Source: Hymenobacter algoricola (GTDB lineage: Bacteria; Bacteroidota; Bacteroidia; Cytophagales; Hymenobacteraceae). From it: a stretch of DNA of 64,000 nt. Positions within the stretch are counted from its first letter, which is position 1. Each line of letters begins with the position of its first letter. Shown in pieces: positions 50,529 to 58,885 of the stretch. The stretch spans positions 1-64,000 of the forward strand of contig NZ_BAABDH010000109.1 in NCBI RefSeq assembly GCF_039539525.1, given 5' to 3'. The notes beneath the pieces were generated by a model, which was given only the letters and a program-made list of their open reading frames with translations, searched no databases and was not told where the DNA came from. The position numbers and the translations under genes were made by a program.

Positions 50529-50936
50529 ATGCAGCAACCGCACATAATCGAGTTTGCGAAGTTAGGCGCTTCAGACATCGGTTATATCTCAGTGAGCGAG
50601 CCTGATGGCCTCGTTCCTTTTGAGGTCAAACGGACCTTCTGGACCTATTTCACTCCCGAGAGTATTGTGCGGGGCCGGCATGCCCACCATGCCACCGAAC
50701 AGGTGCTGATAGCCGTAGCTGGCCGCATCATCGTCACGATGGAGCTGCCCGATGGCGCTATCAGCACCTTTGTGCTCGAGTCGCCCCACGTAGGCGTGTA
50801 CATTCCGCCCAATGCCTGGCATACCATGCAGTACTCGCATACGGCCGTACAGCTCGTCTTTGCCTCTACTCCCTACCAGGAGTCGGACTACATTCGCGAC
50901 TATTCCATGTTCAAGCAGGTATGGCAGTCGAAGTAG
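50529..50936 (+). CDS. dTDP-4-keto-6-deoxyglucose 3,4-ketoisomerase-like cupin (FdtA/QdtA type)
   Basis: 135 residues. Single cupin of the FdtA/QdtA/WxcM-like family: VKRTFWTYFTPESIVRGRHAHHATEQVLIAVAGR contains the paired His of the active site, and VGVYIPPNAWHTMQYSH closes the barrel. In known pathways it moves the keto group from C4 to C3 of dTDP-4-keto-6-deoxyglucose, before the transaminase encoded downstream adds an amino group. QdtA and FdtA differ in stereochemistry, which cannot be read reliably here. It overlaps the next gene by 16 bases. Confidence 0.85.
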   Translation: MQQPHIIEFAKLGASDIGYISVSEPDGLVPFEVKRTFWTYFTPESIVRGRHAHHATEQVLIAVAGRIIVTMELPDGAISTFVLESPHVGVYIPPNAWHTMQYSHTAVQLVFASTPYQESDYIRDYSMFKQVWQSK

Positions 50937-51871
50937 AGGCGGCCCTGGTAGCGGCGCGGGCGGAAAAGCTGTTCTTTTATTCGCCCTACAACTTTCTGCG
51001 CGCCCTTGACGGCCAGCTGCAGCAGGAGCTGTTCGGTACCGGACCTGCCGCTGCTTACGCTTCTGAGCCCAGCCAGGAAGTATTTGAGGCCGAGGTAGGG
51101 GAGCACAAAGTACAGTTCCTGTACGCTCACCTGTCCTGGGACAGTGCGTTTTTCAAAACGCCGGTCTATAAGCTTTTCACCGCCTTGTTTGCCGCGGGCG
51201 TACCGGCTGGCGCGCTGGCGCAGGCCGCGCAGGCTTTCCGGGAGCATCTGACCCAAAAGGGCGATTTTTACATCTTCGCCGAGCTGCCGGCCGAAGACAC
51301 GGCTGTGGCCCAGATGCTTGGCGGCAGCTGGCGGCTGGTGGAAACCCGCCTGACGTACTTTCACGACGGCGTCAGCACGTTTGAGCAGCCCCGCTTTCCC
51401 GTTCGGCTGGCCCGGCGGGAGGAAGCCGACCACATTGGCCGGATTTCCGCGGCGGCCCGCAACGAGTACGACCGGTTTCACGCCGACGCCTGGTATGGCC
51501 CTGGGCAGGGCGACGCTTTTCTGGCCCGCTACGCCGCCGCCGCGGTAGAAGGCTACTGCGATGCCGTGCTGGTACCCGCTGAGCCGGGTCTGCCGGTCGA
51601 TTCCTTTCTGGCCATCAGCGACCTGCCAGCCCATGCGGCCCGCTTCGGTACCGGCTTTTCCCGCGTCGTGCTCACGGCCGTGGGGCCGCAGAACCGGGGC
51701 TGGCACCTCAAGCTGGTGGCCGAGACGGTGCAGCGGGCCCGGGAGCAGCAGGCCGGCTACGTGCTGATGACCACCCAGGCCACGAACCGGGCCGTTTTCC
51801 GGACGTGTGAGAAACTGAACTTCAAACTGGGCGGCTGCAGCCACGTGCTGGCGCTTTCCAATACCTTGTAG
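50921..51871 (+). CDS. GNAT acetyltransferase, probable sugar N-acyltransferase
   Basis: 316 residues. N-terminal mixed domain (about 1-160), then a C-terminal GNAT core: LVETRLTYFHDG, the AARNEYDRFHADAWY segment, and RAREQQAGYVLMTTQATNRAVFRTCEKLNFKLGGCSHV, whose ATNRAVFRTCEKLNF shows the usual acetyl-CoA-fold ending. The layout resembles WecD, which acetylates dTDP-4-amino-4,6-dideoxygalactose. Placed between the ketoisomerase and the transaminase, it probably N-acetylates the 3-amino sugar made by those two. In known Fdt and Qdt systems the acetyltransferase is FdtC or QdtC, of the hexapeptide type, so a GNAT here is a variation. Confidence 0.75.
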   Translation: MAVEVEAALVAARAEKLFFYSPYNFLRALDGQLQQELFGTGPAAAYASEPSQEVFEAEVGEHKVQFLYAHLSWDSAFFKTPVYKLFTALFAAGVPAGALAQAAQAFREHLTQKGDFYIFAELPAEDTAVAQMLGGSWRLVETRLTYFHDGVSTFEQPRFPVRLARREEADHIGRISAAARNEYDRFHADAWYGPGQGDAFLARYAAAAVEGYCDAVLVPAEPGLPVDSFLAISDLPAHAARFGTGFSRVVLTAVGPQNRGWHLKLVAETVQRAREQQAGYVLMTTQATNRAVFRTCEKLNFKLGGCSHVLALSNTL

Positions 51872-51876
51872 CCCCC

Positions 51877-52983
51877 ATGAAAGTCCCTTTCCTGTCCTTT
51901 ACTCCCCAAAACCAGGCCGTCCGGACCGACGTGCTGGAGGCTATGGCCCGGGTTTTCGATTCGCAGTGGTACGTGCTGGGCGATGCCGTCAGGCAGTTTG
52001 AAGCTGAGTACGCCGCTTTTTCCCACACCCAGGAGTGTATCGGCGTGGCCAACGGCCTGGATGCCCTGCACCTGGCCCTGAAAGCGCTGGACATCAAGGA
52101 CGGGGATGAGGTTATCGTGCCTTCCAACACCTACATTGCCACCTGGCTGGCCATTTCCTTCGTGGGCGGTACGCCCATTCCCGTGGAGCCGGTGCTGGAT
52201 ACCTATAACCTCGACCCGACGCTGCTGGAGGCCGCCATTACGCCCCGGACCCGCGCCATCATGCCCGTGCATCTGTACGGGCAGGCCTGCGAGATGGACG
52301 CCATTATGGCCATAGCCCGGAAGCATAATCTGTACGTGATTGAGGATAATGCCCAGTCGCAGGGCGCAGCCTACAATGGGCGGCTGACGGGCAGCTTCGG
52401 GGAGGTTAATGCCACCAGCTTTTACCCCGGCAAAAACCTGGGCGCCCTGGGCGACGCCGGCGCCATCACCACCAACGATGCGGGGCTGGCCAAGCGCGTG
52501 CGGACCCTGCGCAACTACGGCTCCCAGCAGAAGTACTACAACGAGGTTATCGGCCACAACTCCCGACTCGATGAGCTGCAGGCCGCCGTGCTGAGCGTGA
52601 AGCTGCCCAAGCTGCTGGACTGGACCCGGCAGCGCCAGGAAGTGGCGGCGCTGTACGACCAGCACCTGGCGGGCATTGCGCAGCTCAAGCTGCCCGCTAC
52701 GGCAGCCGGGGCCACCCACGTGTATCACCTGTACGTGGTCCGGACGGCGCGGCGCGACGAGCTGCAGCAGCACCTGACGGCGGCGGGCATCGGTACGCTG
52801 ATCCACTATCCCGTGCCGCCCCACCAGCAGCAGGCGTATGCTTCGCTGGGGTACCAGCGCGGCGCCTTTCCGCTGGCCGAAGAAATTGCGGCTACCTGCC
52901 TGAGCCTGCCGATGTGGCCGGGTATGACCGAAAACGAGGTCGAGGTCGTCAGCAGCGCAGTCCGCGCGTTCTTTCAGGCCTGA
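51877..52983 (+). CDS. DegT/DnrJ/EryC1/StrS aminotransferase, FdtB/QdtB type
   Basis: 368 residues. A PLP enzyme of the sugar transaminase family: GVANGLDALHLALKAL, DEVIVPSNTYIATWLAI, VIEDNAQSQGAAYNGR (PLP-ring Asp), and the Schiff-base Lys in SFYPGKNLGALGDAG. TRIRFLH-like substrate segments include YNEVIGHNSRLDELQAAVL. It probably uses glutamate to form dTDP-3-amino-3,6-dideoxy-hexose from the product of the ketoisomerase encoded two genes upstream. It begins 5 bases after the GNAT stop, so the three genes form one tight unit. Confidence 0.88.
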   Translation: MKVPFLSFTPQNQAVRTDVLEAMARVFDSQWYVLGDAVRQFEAEYAAFSHTQECIGVANGLDALHLALKALDIKDGDEVIVPSNTYIATWLAISFVGGTPIPVEPVLDTYNLDPTLLEAAITPRTRAIMPVHLYGQACEMDAIMAIARKHNLYVIEDNAQSQGAAYNGRLTGSFGEVNATSFYPGKNLGALGDAGAITTNDAGLAKRVRTLRNYGSQQKYYNEVIGHNSRLDELQAAVLSVKLPKLLDWTRQRQEVAALYDQHLAGIAQLKLPATAAGATHVYHLYVVRTARRDELQQHLTAAGIGTLIHYPVPPHQQQAYASLGYQRGAFPLAEEIAATCLSLPMWPGMTENEVEVVSSAVRAFFQA

Positions 52984-53005
52984 TTTCAGCCCCTAATCCA
53001 CCAGA

Positions 53006-53941
53006 ATGCCCAAGCTCTCCGTCATCATTCCGTGTTATTTCAACGAGGATAACATCCCGGTTACCAGCCGCGAGCTTATTGCCAATGAGGCCCTGTTTCC
53101 CGCCGACCTGGAATTTGAGTACGTGCTGGTCGATGATGGCTCCAAGGACAACACCCTGCAGGCGCTGCTGGCTTTCCGGGCGGCCTATCCGCACAAGGTG
53201 CGGGTGGTGGAGCTGGCCGGCAACGTGGGCTCGTACAACGCCATTGTGGCGGGAATCGAACAGGCTACCGGCGACTGTATGGCCATCATCACGGCCGATA
53301 TGCAGGACCCGCCGGAGCTGATGGTGCAGATGTACGACTACTGGCAGAAAGGGCTGAAGCTCATCATCGGCAACCGGCAGGACCGGGAGGAAACGGGGCT
53401 GCAGCAGCTGTTTGCCAAAGCCTTTCACGCCCTGATGAAGAAGATTGCGCTGCCCAACATCCCGGACGGCGGCTTCGATTTCGTCTTCTTCGACCGGCAG
53501 GTGGCCGAGCATATTCTGGAGCTCAAGGAGCGCAACAGCAACCTGTTCTACCTGATGGTCTGGCTGGGGTATCCGTACGTCAACATTCCCTACGTGCGGC
53601 GCAAGCGCGAAATCGGCAAGTCCCGCTGGACGATCCAGAAGAAGATCAAGCTGTTTATCGATTCTATTCTGGCCTTTTCCTTTTTCCCCATCCGGGCCAT
53701 TTCCGTGCTGGGCCTGATTATGGGAAGCGTGGCGCTGCTGTATGGCTTCTATATTTTGATCAACAAGGCCGTGGGCCGTATCGATGTGGAAGGCTGGAGC
53801 GCGCTGATGGTAGTGGTGCTTTTTGTGTCGGCCTTCCAGATGATTGCCCTGGGCGTGATCGGCGAATACGTGTGGCGCGGTCTGGATGCGGCCCGCAAAC
53901 GCCCCCTGTACGTGGTGAAAGAGGTTTTTTTCGGTAAATAG
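53006..53941 (+). CDS. Polyprenyl-phosphate glycosyltransferase (GT2, DPM1/GtrB/ArnC type)
   Basis: 311 residues. GT-A domain: LSVIIPCYFNEDNIP, the DDGSKDNT donor loop, ITADMQDPPELM with the metal-binding DxD-like segment, and KYVRRKREIGKSRWTIQKK-like basic stretch read as VRRKREIGKSRWTIQKKIKL. Two C-terminal transmembrane helices follow (near residues 230-260 and 270-295). This is the form that loads a sugar onto undecaprenyl phosphate at the inner membrane. The product would feed glycan assembly with the flippase encoded next. Confidence 0.88.
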   Translation: MPKLSVIIPCYFNEDNIPVTSRELIANEALFPADLEFEYVLVDDGSKDNTLQALLAFRAAYPHKVRVVELAGNVGSYNAIVAGIEQATGDCMAIITADMQDPPELMVQMYDYWQKGLKLIIGNRQDREETGLQQLFAKAFHALMKKIALPNIPDGGFDFVFFDRQVAEHILELKERNSNLFYLMVWLGYPYVNIPYVRRKREIGKSRWTIQKKIKLFIDSILAFSFFPIRAISVLGLIMGSVALLYGFYILINKAVGRIDVEGWSALMVVVLFVSAFQMIALGVIGEYVWRGLDAARKRPLYVVKEVFFGK

Positions 53942-54054
53942 TCCTGGCCGGTCAGGGCTGTCCCGCCCTGCGCCCAAGCCCGGCAGTAGGGGCCGAGCAG
54001 GGCTGGTTGCCCCCGAAATGTGGCGCTGCCGGAAACGGGCCAAGCTGAAATCCG

Positions 54055-54062
54055 TACCTTTG
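54055..54062 (+). promoter_or_regulatory. Possible internal promoter box before the flippase gene
   Basis: TACCTTTG matches TAnnTTTG and lies 85 bases before the ATG at 54148, in a 206-base gap. No TTG at the ideal distance. It would allow the second half of the cluster to be transcribed separately. Confidence 0.45.
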
Positions 54063-54147
54063 CCTGCTTAGCCGAGGCCGGAGATGGCCAGACTCCGGGA
54101 CGAGCTGCTTTTGCTCGGCCCTTCGTTTTTTGTGTGAACCAAGCTGT

Positions 54148-55923
54148 ATGAACACCGGAATTATCCGCTACTCCCTTGATAGCATCCGCTATTACCTGAC
54201 CACGTCGCAAAAGCGCAAAGCCGTCTGGATGTTTGCGCTGCTGCTGCTGTCCTCTTTTCTGGATGTGGTGGGCCTGGCGTCGCTGGTACCCGTGATGATG
54301 GTGGCGGCGGAGCCCGGCGGCATTCAGAAAAACAAGTATTTCGCTCCGCTCTACGATAGCCTCGGGTTTCAGTCAGACAAGAACTTCCTGCTGTTTCTGA
54401 TTGTCAGCGTGTTTTTGTTTTTTCTGTTTAAAAACCTGTTTTCTACCTGGGTCAACTACCTGCAGACGCGCTTCACGGCCGACGTGGGCCTGAGCATCAT
54501 CAAAACCCAGCTCACGAAGTACCTGAACTTCCCGTTCTGGTACTTCAACGACCTGGGCTCGGCCAACCTGATCAACAGTACGCTGCAGGTGCCCAGCACC
54601 TACGTGAACATGATTCTGCGGCCCCTGTTCATCTTCTTCTCCGAGGTGGCCGTGGTGCTGGTCATCGTGCTCAGCATCCTGCTCTACAAGCCGCTGCTGC
54701 TGGTTATTCTGGCTTTCGTGCTGGTACCCACCACGCTGCTGACCTACCGCGCCCTGCGGGCCCGCTCCCAGGTAATTGGCAACCGCATCAACGAGCTGCG
54801 GCCGGTTTCCTTCGGCCTGATCAGCGACCTGTTCACGGGCTTTGCGGAGCTGAAGCTGGCCAACAAGCAGAGCCGCTTCCGCGACCAGCTGGTCAGCAAC
54901 CAGCAGGAAATCCAGAAGCTCGACGCTGAAGCCTACCTCTATACCCTGGTGCCGCTCAAGGTGATTGAGATGGTGGCCATCCTGGGGGTGCTGACCATTT
55001 TTCTGTACGCCATCTTCGTGCCGGGTACCTCTACCAACCTCATTACCCTGGTCGGGCTGTTTGCCGCCGCTGCCTACCGGCTCATGCCTTCCGTCAACCG
55101 CATGCTCATGTCGCTGGTGCAGCTCAAGCAGAGCCAGTATACCATTGAAAACCTGGAGTCGTTCCGCGAGGCGAAGTACGACGAGGCTCCCCACCCGCAG
55201 CAGCTGCCCCTGCACTTCGAAAGCACCCTCGCCTTCGACAACCTCCACTTCAGCTTTCCCGGGGCCGACAATCCCACGCTGCAGGGCATCAACATTACCA
55301 TCCGCAAGGGTGAGAAAATCGGGTTTATCGGCAGCTCGGGCTCGGGCAAGACTACGCTCATGAACGTGCTGCTGCGCTTCTACACCGAGCAGAGCGGCCA
55401 TATTCTGCTCGACGGCCAGCCGCTGACGGCCCAGAACCTTGAAGCCTGGCACCGGGTTATCGGCTACGTGAAGCAGGATACCTTCCTGATGGAGGCTTCC
55501 ATCAAGGACAACATTACGCTCGGCGACCCCGAAGTCGATGCCGAGCGGCTGCGCTACGCCATCGATCAGGCATCCCTGCGCAGCTTCGTCGACGGCCTGC
55601 CCGACGGCGCGGATACGCATATCGGGGAGCGGGGCTCCAAGCTCTCGGGCGGCCAGCGCCAGCGCATTGGTATTGCCCGCGCCATGTACAAGCGCACCGA
55701 GGTGCTGGTGCTCGATGAGGCCACCAGCGCCCTCGACAACGAAACGGAGCGGGAAGTAAATGAAGCCATCAACAAGCTTTCCCAGACCGACATCACCATC
55801 CTCATCATTGCCCACCGCATCACCACGCTGCGCGAGTGTGACCGGATCTACGAGCTACGGGAGGGGAAGGTGATTGCCGAGCATCAGTACGATAGCCTGA
55901 TGCGCCAAATAGTGCAGCCCTAG
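54148..55923 (+). CDS. PglK-like ABC flippase for lipid-linked oligosaccharide
   Basis: 591 residues from the ATG at 54148. Membrane domain of six helices (about 25-330), then ATPase: Walker A FIGSSGSGKTTLM (near 395), LSGGQRQRIGIARAMY, Walker B VLVLDEATSALDNETE, switch His in IAHRITTLRECD. The N-terminal sequence (RKAVWMFALLLLSSFLDVVGLASLVPVMMV) and length fit the PglK/WlaB group, which flips undecaprenyl-diphosphate oligosaccharides to the periplasm. No Wzx is present in the window. It is probably the flippase for the glycan made by this cluster. Confidence 0.85.
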   Translation: MNTGIIRYSLDSIRYYLTTSQKRKAVWMFALLLLSSFLDVVGLASLVPVMMVAAEPGGIQKNKYFAPLYDSLGFQSDKNFLLFLIVSVFLFFLFKNLFSTWVNYLQTRFTADVGLSIIKTQLTKYLNFPFWYFNDLGSANLINSTLQVPSTYVNMILRPLFIFFSEVAVVLVIVLSILLYKPLLLVILAFVLVPTTLLTYRALRARSQVIGNRINELRPVSFGLISDLFTGFAELKLANKQSRFRDQLVSNQQEIQKLDAEAYLYTLVPLKVIEMVAILGVLTIFLYAIFVPGTSTNLITLVGLFAAAAYRLMPSVNRMLMSLVQLKQSQYTIENLESFREAKYDEAPHPQQLPLHFESTLAFDNLHFSFPGADNPTLQGINITIRKGEKIGFIGSSGSGKTTLMNVLLRFYTEQSGHILLDGQPLTAQNLEAWHRVIGYVKQDTFLMEASIKDNITLGDPEVDAERLRYAIDQASLRSFVDGLPDGADTHIGERGSKLSGGQRQRIGIARAMYKRTEVLVLDEATSALDNETEREVNEAINKLSQTDITILIIAHRITTLRECDRIYELREGKVIAEHQYDSLMRQIVQP

Positions 55924-55961
55924 CGGGCCCTTCCCCACTGATTTTCTAAAATCTTGAAAAT

Positions 55962-57038
55962 ATGAGCATCAACGTCACCAAAGCCTATCTGCCCCCGCTG
56001 GAAGAATACATCGGTTATCTGGAAGGTATCTGGGAGCGAGGCTGGCTGACAAACAACGGCCCGCTGGTGCAGCAGCTCGAAGCAGAGTTGAGCACCGCCC
56101 TGAGTGGAGCCAACGTGCAGTTTATGTCCAATGGTACTATCGCCTTGCAGGTTGCCATCAAAGCCCTGGCCCTGACGGGGGAGATTATTACCACTCCTTT
56201 CTCCTACGTCGCCACCACTACCGCCATTCTGTGGGAAGGCTGCGAGCCGGTCTTCGTCGATGTGGAAGAGCAGACCTTCTGCATCGATGCCACCAAGATT
56301 GAAGCCGCCATTACTCCGCGCACCTCGGCAATTCTGGCTACCCACGTCTATGGCTACCCCTGCGATGTGCGGGCTATTGAGGCCATTGCCCGGCGGCACA
56401 AGCTGAAGGTGATCTACGATGGCGCCCACGCCTTCGGCGCGACCGTGCACGGCCGCTCCCTGCTGGCGTACGGCGATATTACCACCTGCAGCTTTCATGC
56501 TACCAAGCTGTTTCATACCAGTGAGGGCGGGGCCATCATCACCACGGACGAGAAGCTGGCCCAGAAGGTCTCGCTCTATAAATCGTTTGGGCACATCGGC
56601 GACGAGTACTACTCGCTGGGGGTGAACGGCAAAAACTCCGAGTTTCACGCTGCTATGGGCCTGTGCAATCTGCCCCGGGTGCCGGAGTTTATTGACGCCC
56701 GCCGGCAGATTGCGGAGCTGTACCGGGCCGAGCTGGCGCCGCTGCCGCTGCGCTACCCCGTGATGCCCGCCGCTACGGAGTACAACTACGCGTACTTTCC
56801 CGTCATCTTCGATACCGAAGCACGGATGCACCACGTGAAGCAGGCGCTGGCGGCCCACGGCATCAACACGCGCCGCTACTTCTTCCCTTCGCTCAACAAG
56901 CTGCCCTACCATACCGGTGCCGACTGCCCGGTATCGGAGGATATTGCGGTGCGGGTGCTGTGCCTGCCGTTCTATCAGCAGCTGGAACACGACCAGGTCC
57001 GCCGTATTGGTGCCCTGATTCGGGAGAATTACGCGTAG
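55962..57038 (+). CDS. DegT/DnrJ/EryC1/StrS aminotransferase (4-amino-sugar type, VioA/PglE-like)
   Basis: 358 residues. PLP-dependent sugar transaminase: WLTNNGPLVQQLEAEL near the start, SNGTIALQVAIKAL, TTPFSYVATTTAI, VIYDGAHAFGATV (PLP-ring Asp), and Schiff-base Lys in SFHATKLFHTSEGGAII. The ATKLFHTSEGG form is typical of enzymes that place an amino group at C4 of a 4-keto-6-deoxy sugar (VioA, WecE, PglE), unlike the FdtB-type enzyme upstream. It begins 38 bases after the flippase and is followed by a matching acetyltransferase. Confidence 0.85.
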   Translation: MSINVTKAYLPPLEEYIGYLEGIWERGWLTNNGPLVQQLEAELSTALSGANVQFMSNGTIALQVAIKALALTGEIITTPFSYVATTTAILWEGCEPVFVDVEEQTFCIDATKIEAAITPRTSAILATHVYGYPCDVRAIEAIARRHKLKVIYDGAHAFGATVHGRSLLAYGDITTCSFHATKLFHTSEGGAIITTDEKLAQKVSLYKSFGHIGDEYYSLGVNGKNSEFHAAMGLCNLPRVPEFIDARRQIAELYRAELAPLPLRYPVMPAATEYNYAYFPVIFDTEARMHHVKQALAAHGINTRRYFFPSLNKLPYHTGADCPVSEDIAVRVLCLPFYQQLEHDQVRRIGALIRENYA

Positions 57039-57096
57039 TTCCGGCCGTGCGGCAGAGTAGTTTTTTCACCCGGCCCGGCCGGACATTTTCGCTTGT

Positions 57097-57735
57097 ATGC
57101 TGATAATCGGAGCCGGCGGGCACGCCACGGAGCTGCTGCAGAGTATGGAACCACTGGCCGCCGCCACCAACCTGTTTTTCTACGACGACGTAACGCCGGA
57201 TTTGCCCGCTCTGCTGTTTGGCCGGTTTCCGGTGTTGCGTAGTGAAGCCGAGGCCCGCGTCCTGTTTGCCCGCGACAATACGTTTGCCCTTGGCCTGGGC
57301 GGCACCACCATCCGGTGGAAAATTGCGCAGCGGTTTCAGGCGCTGGGCGGCCAGCTGGTTTCGGTTATTGCCGAGTCGGCCAGCATCAGCCCCTACGACG
57401 TGGTGCTGGGCCCGGGCCTCAACGTAATGCAGAACGCTCTGATTTCGAGTAGTACCCAGATCGGCGAAGGCACGCTGGTGAATGCGGCCGCCAGCGTCCA
57501 CCACAACACGGAGCTGGGGCGCTACTGCGTGGTGTCGCCGGGGGCCCGGGTGCTGGGGCGCTGCCAGGTCGAAGACTTCTGCCTGATCGGGGCGAATGCC
57601 ACTATTCTGGCCGACATCCGGGTAGGGCACAACTCTACCATCGGGGCCGGCGCCGTGGTAACGCGGCATGTGGCGCCTAATTCAGTGGTGGTCGGCGTGC
57701 CGGCCCGCCCGATTGGTGTAGGGCACAAGGCCTAG
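57097..57735 (+). CDS. NeuD/PglD-family sugar acyltransferase
   Basis: 212 residues. N-terminal Rossmann-like part (MLIIGAGGHATELL, then FALGLGG), then a left-handed beta-helix with hexapeptide repeats and a catalytic His in NAAASVHHNTELGRYC. This pattern fits PglD and VioB-like enzymes that acetylate a 4-amino-4,6-dideoxy sugar. Directly after a VioA/PglE-like transaminase, it should produce a 4-acetamido sugar nucleotide. Whether the nucleotide is UDP or dTDP cannot be read from the sequence. Confidence 0.85.
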   Translation: MLIIGAGGHATELLQSMEPLAAATNLFFYDDVTPDLPALLFGRFPVLRSEAEARVLFARDNTFALGLGGTTIRWKIAQRFQALGGQLVSVIAESASISPYDVVLGPGLNVMQNALISSSTQIGEGTLVNAAASVHHNTELGRYCVVSPGARVLGRCQVEDFCLIGANATILADIRVGHNSTIGAGAVVTRHVAPNSVVVGVPARPIGVGHKA

Positions 57736-57800
57736 CGCCTACAGAATGCGTATTTTCATCCTTCTCCCCCTACTACCGCTGTTCAGTAATAAGTCAGGCA

Positions 57801-58745
57801 ATGCGTGAAGAAGAAACAACGGTTCCTTTGGTGAGTATCTGTTGCATCACCTACAATCATGAGGCTTTTTTGGCGCAGGCAATTGAGTCGGTGCTGAAGC
57901 AGCAAACCGATTTTGCGGTGGAACTGGTAATAGGGGAGGACTGCTCGCCCGACGGCACCCGGCAGATAGCGCTGGACTACCAGAGCCGCTACCCGGGGCA
58001 GGTGCGGGTACTGCTGCCGGAAAAAAACCTGGGCATCATGCGCAACCTGATGACCACCATGGCTGCCTGCACCGGCCGCTACGTCGCCTTTTTGGAGGGC
58101 GACGACTACTTTACCGACCCGCATAAGCTCCAGCGGCAGGTCGACGTGATGCGGGCCCAGCCCGACTGCACGCTCTGCATTCACGACGCGGAGGTCTTCT
58201 GGCAGGATAATTCGGCCCCGGCTTATTTGTTCAGTACCAAGTATGCCACGCTGCTGCCGGCGCACGAAGCCCGGATTACCCAGGCCGATTTAGTAGAGTA
58301 CGGCTGGGGCATTCCCAGCGCATCGATGGTGTTTCGCCGGGACAGTATCCTGCCCTTGCCCGAGTGGTTTCAGGGGGTGTTCAGCGGCGACTACACCCTG
58401 CAGCTGCTTAGTACCCGGCGCGGCTACATCTACTGGCTGCCCCAGGTGATGTCGCGCTACCGGCTGCACGCGGGCGGGGTAATGCAGACCAGCAGCAACA
58501 CGCTGGGACAGAATGAAAAGCGCATCTTTGAACTTGAGCACTACAAGCATTTTCTGCCCCAGCAGCTTCATGCCAAGGTCGATGAGTATCTGGAGTACCT
58601 GTACTTGGAGCGCAGCGAGAAGATGGCGGCCCTGGGCAAGCGGGGGCAGCAGCTTCGCTATTATCTGAAGGCAATGACAATAAACCGGCAGCGTTTGGGG
58701 TTTCACCTGCGAAGGTTGGTAAAACGGGTAACTTTGTCGGCGTAA
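57801..58745 (+). CDS. GT2 glycosyltransferase
   Basis: 314 residues. GT-A family 2 enzyme: VSICCITYNHEAFLAQAIESV, LVIGEDCSPDGTRQI, YVAFLEGDDYFTDPHKLQRQVD (metal-binding DD motif EGDDY), and MVFRRDSILP. Closely similar in layout to the enzyme at 61174-62097, suggesting duplication in the cluster. No membrane segments, so cytoplasmic face. Donor and acceptor sugars unknown. Confidence 0.88.
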   Translation: MREEETTVPLVSICCITYNHEAFLAQAIESVLKQQTDFAVELVIGEDCSPDGTRQIALDYQSRYPGQVRVLLPEKNLGIMRNLMTTMAACTGRYVAFLEGDDYFTDPHKLQRQVDVMRAQPDCTLCIHDAEVFWQDNSAPAYLFSTKYATLLPAHEARITQADLVEYGWGIPSASMVFRRDSILPLPEWFQGVFSGDYTLQLLSTRRGYIYWLPQVMSRYRLHAGGVMQTSSNTLGQNEKRIFELEHYKHFLPQQLHAKVDEYLEYLYLERSEKMAALGKRGQQLRYYLKAMTINRQRLGFHLRRLVKRVTLSA

Positions 58746-58785
58746 CCCGCCGCCAACCCGCTTAGGCGGGCGCGCAGTTCTGGTA

Positions 58786-58868
58786 GCAGTGCCGCCCGCC
58801 CTATTTTCTCCCGGCGAGCGGCACTGCCGTAAAAATCAGCCCCCACATTCCTGTTCGGAAGGGCTGAT
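58786..58868 (+). terminator. Two hairpins between GT2 and WbqC genes
   Basis: First stem GCAGTGCCGC (58786-58795) with GCGGCACTGC (58818-58827). Second stem ATCAGCCC (58835-58842) with GGGCTGAT (58861-58868), followed by ATCTTTT. The second ends 17 bases before the WbqC gene start, so it may be an attenuator or 5'-UTR structure rather than a terminator. Confidence 0.5.
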
Positions 58869-58885
58869 ATCTTTTCACCAATCCG

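Noticed and set aside
58786..58868. Proven terminator splitting the glycan cluster in two
   Set aside because: The second hairpin is followed by only a short T run and sits 17 bases before the next gene; it could equally be a leader structure. Kept at low confidence.
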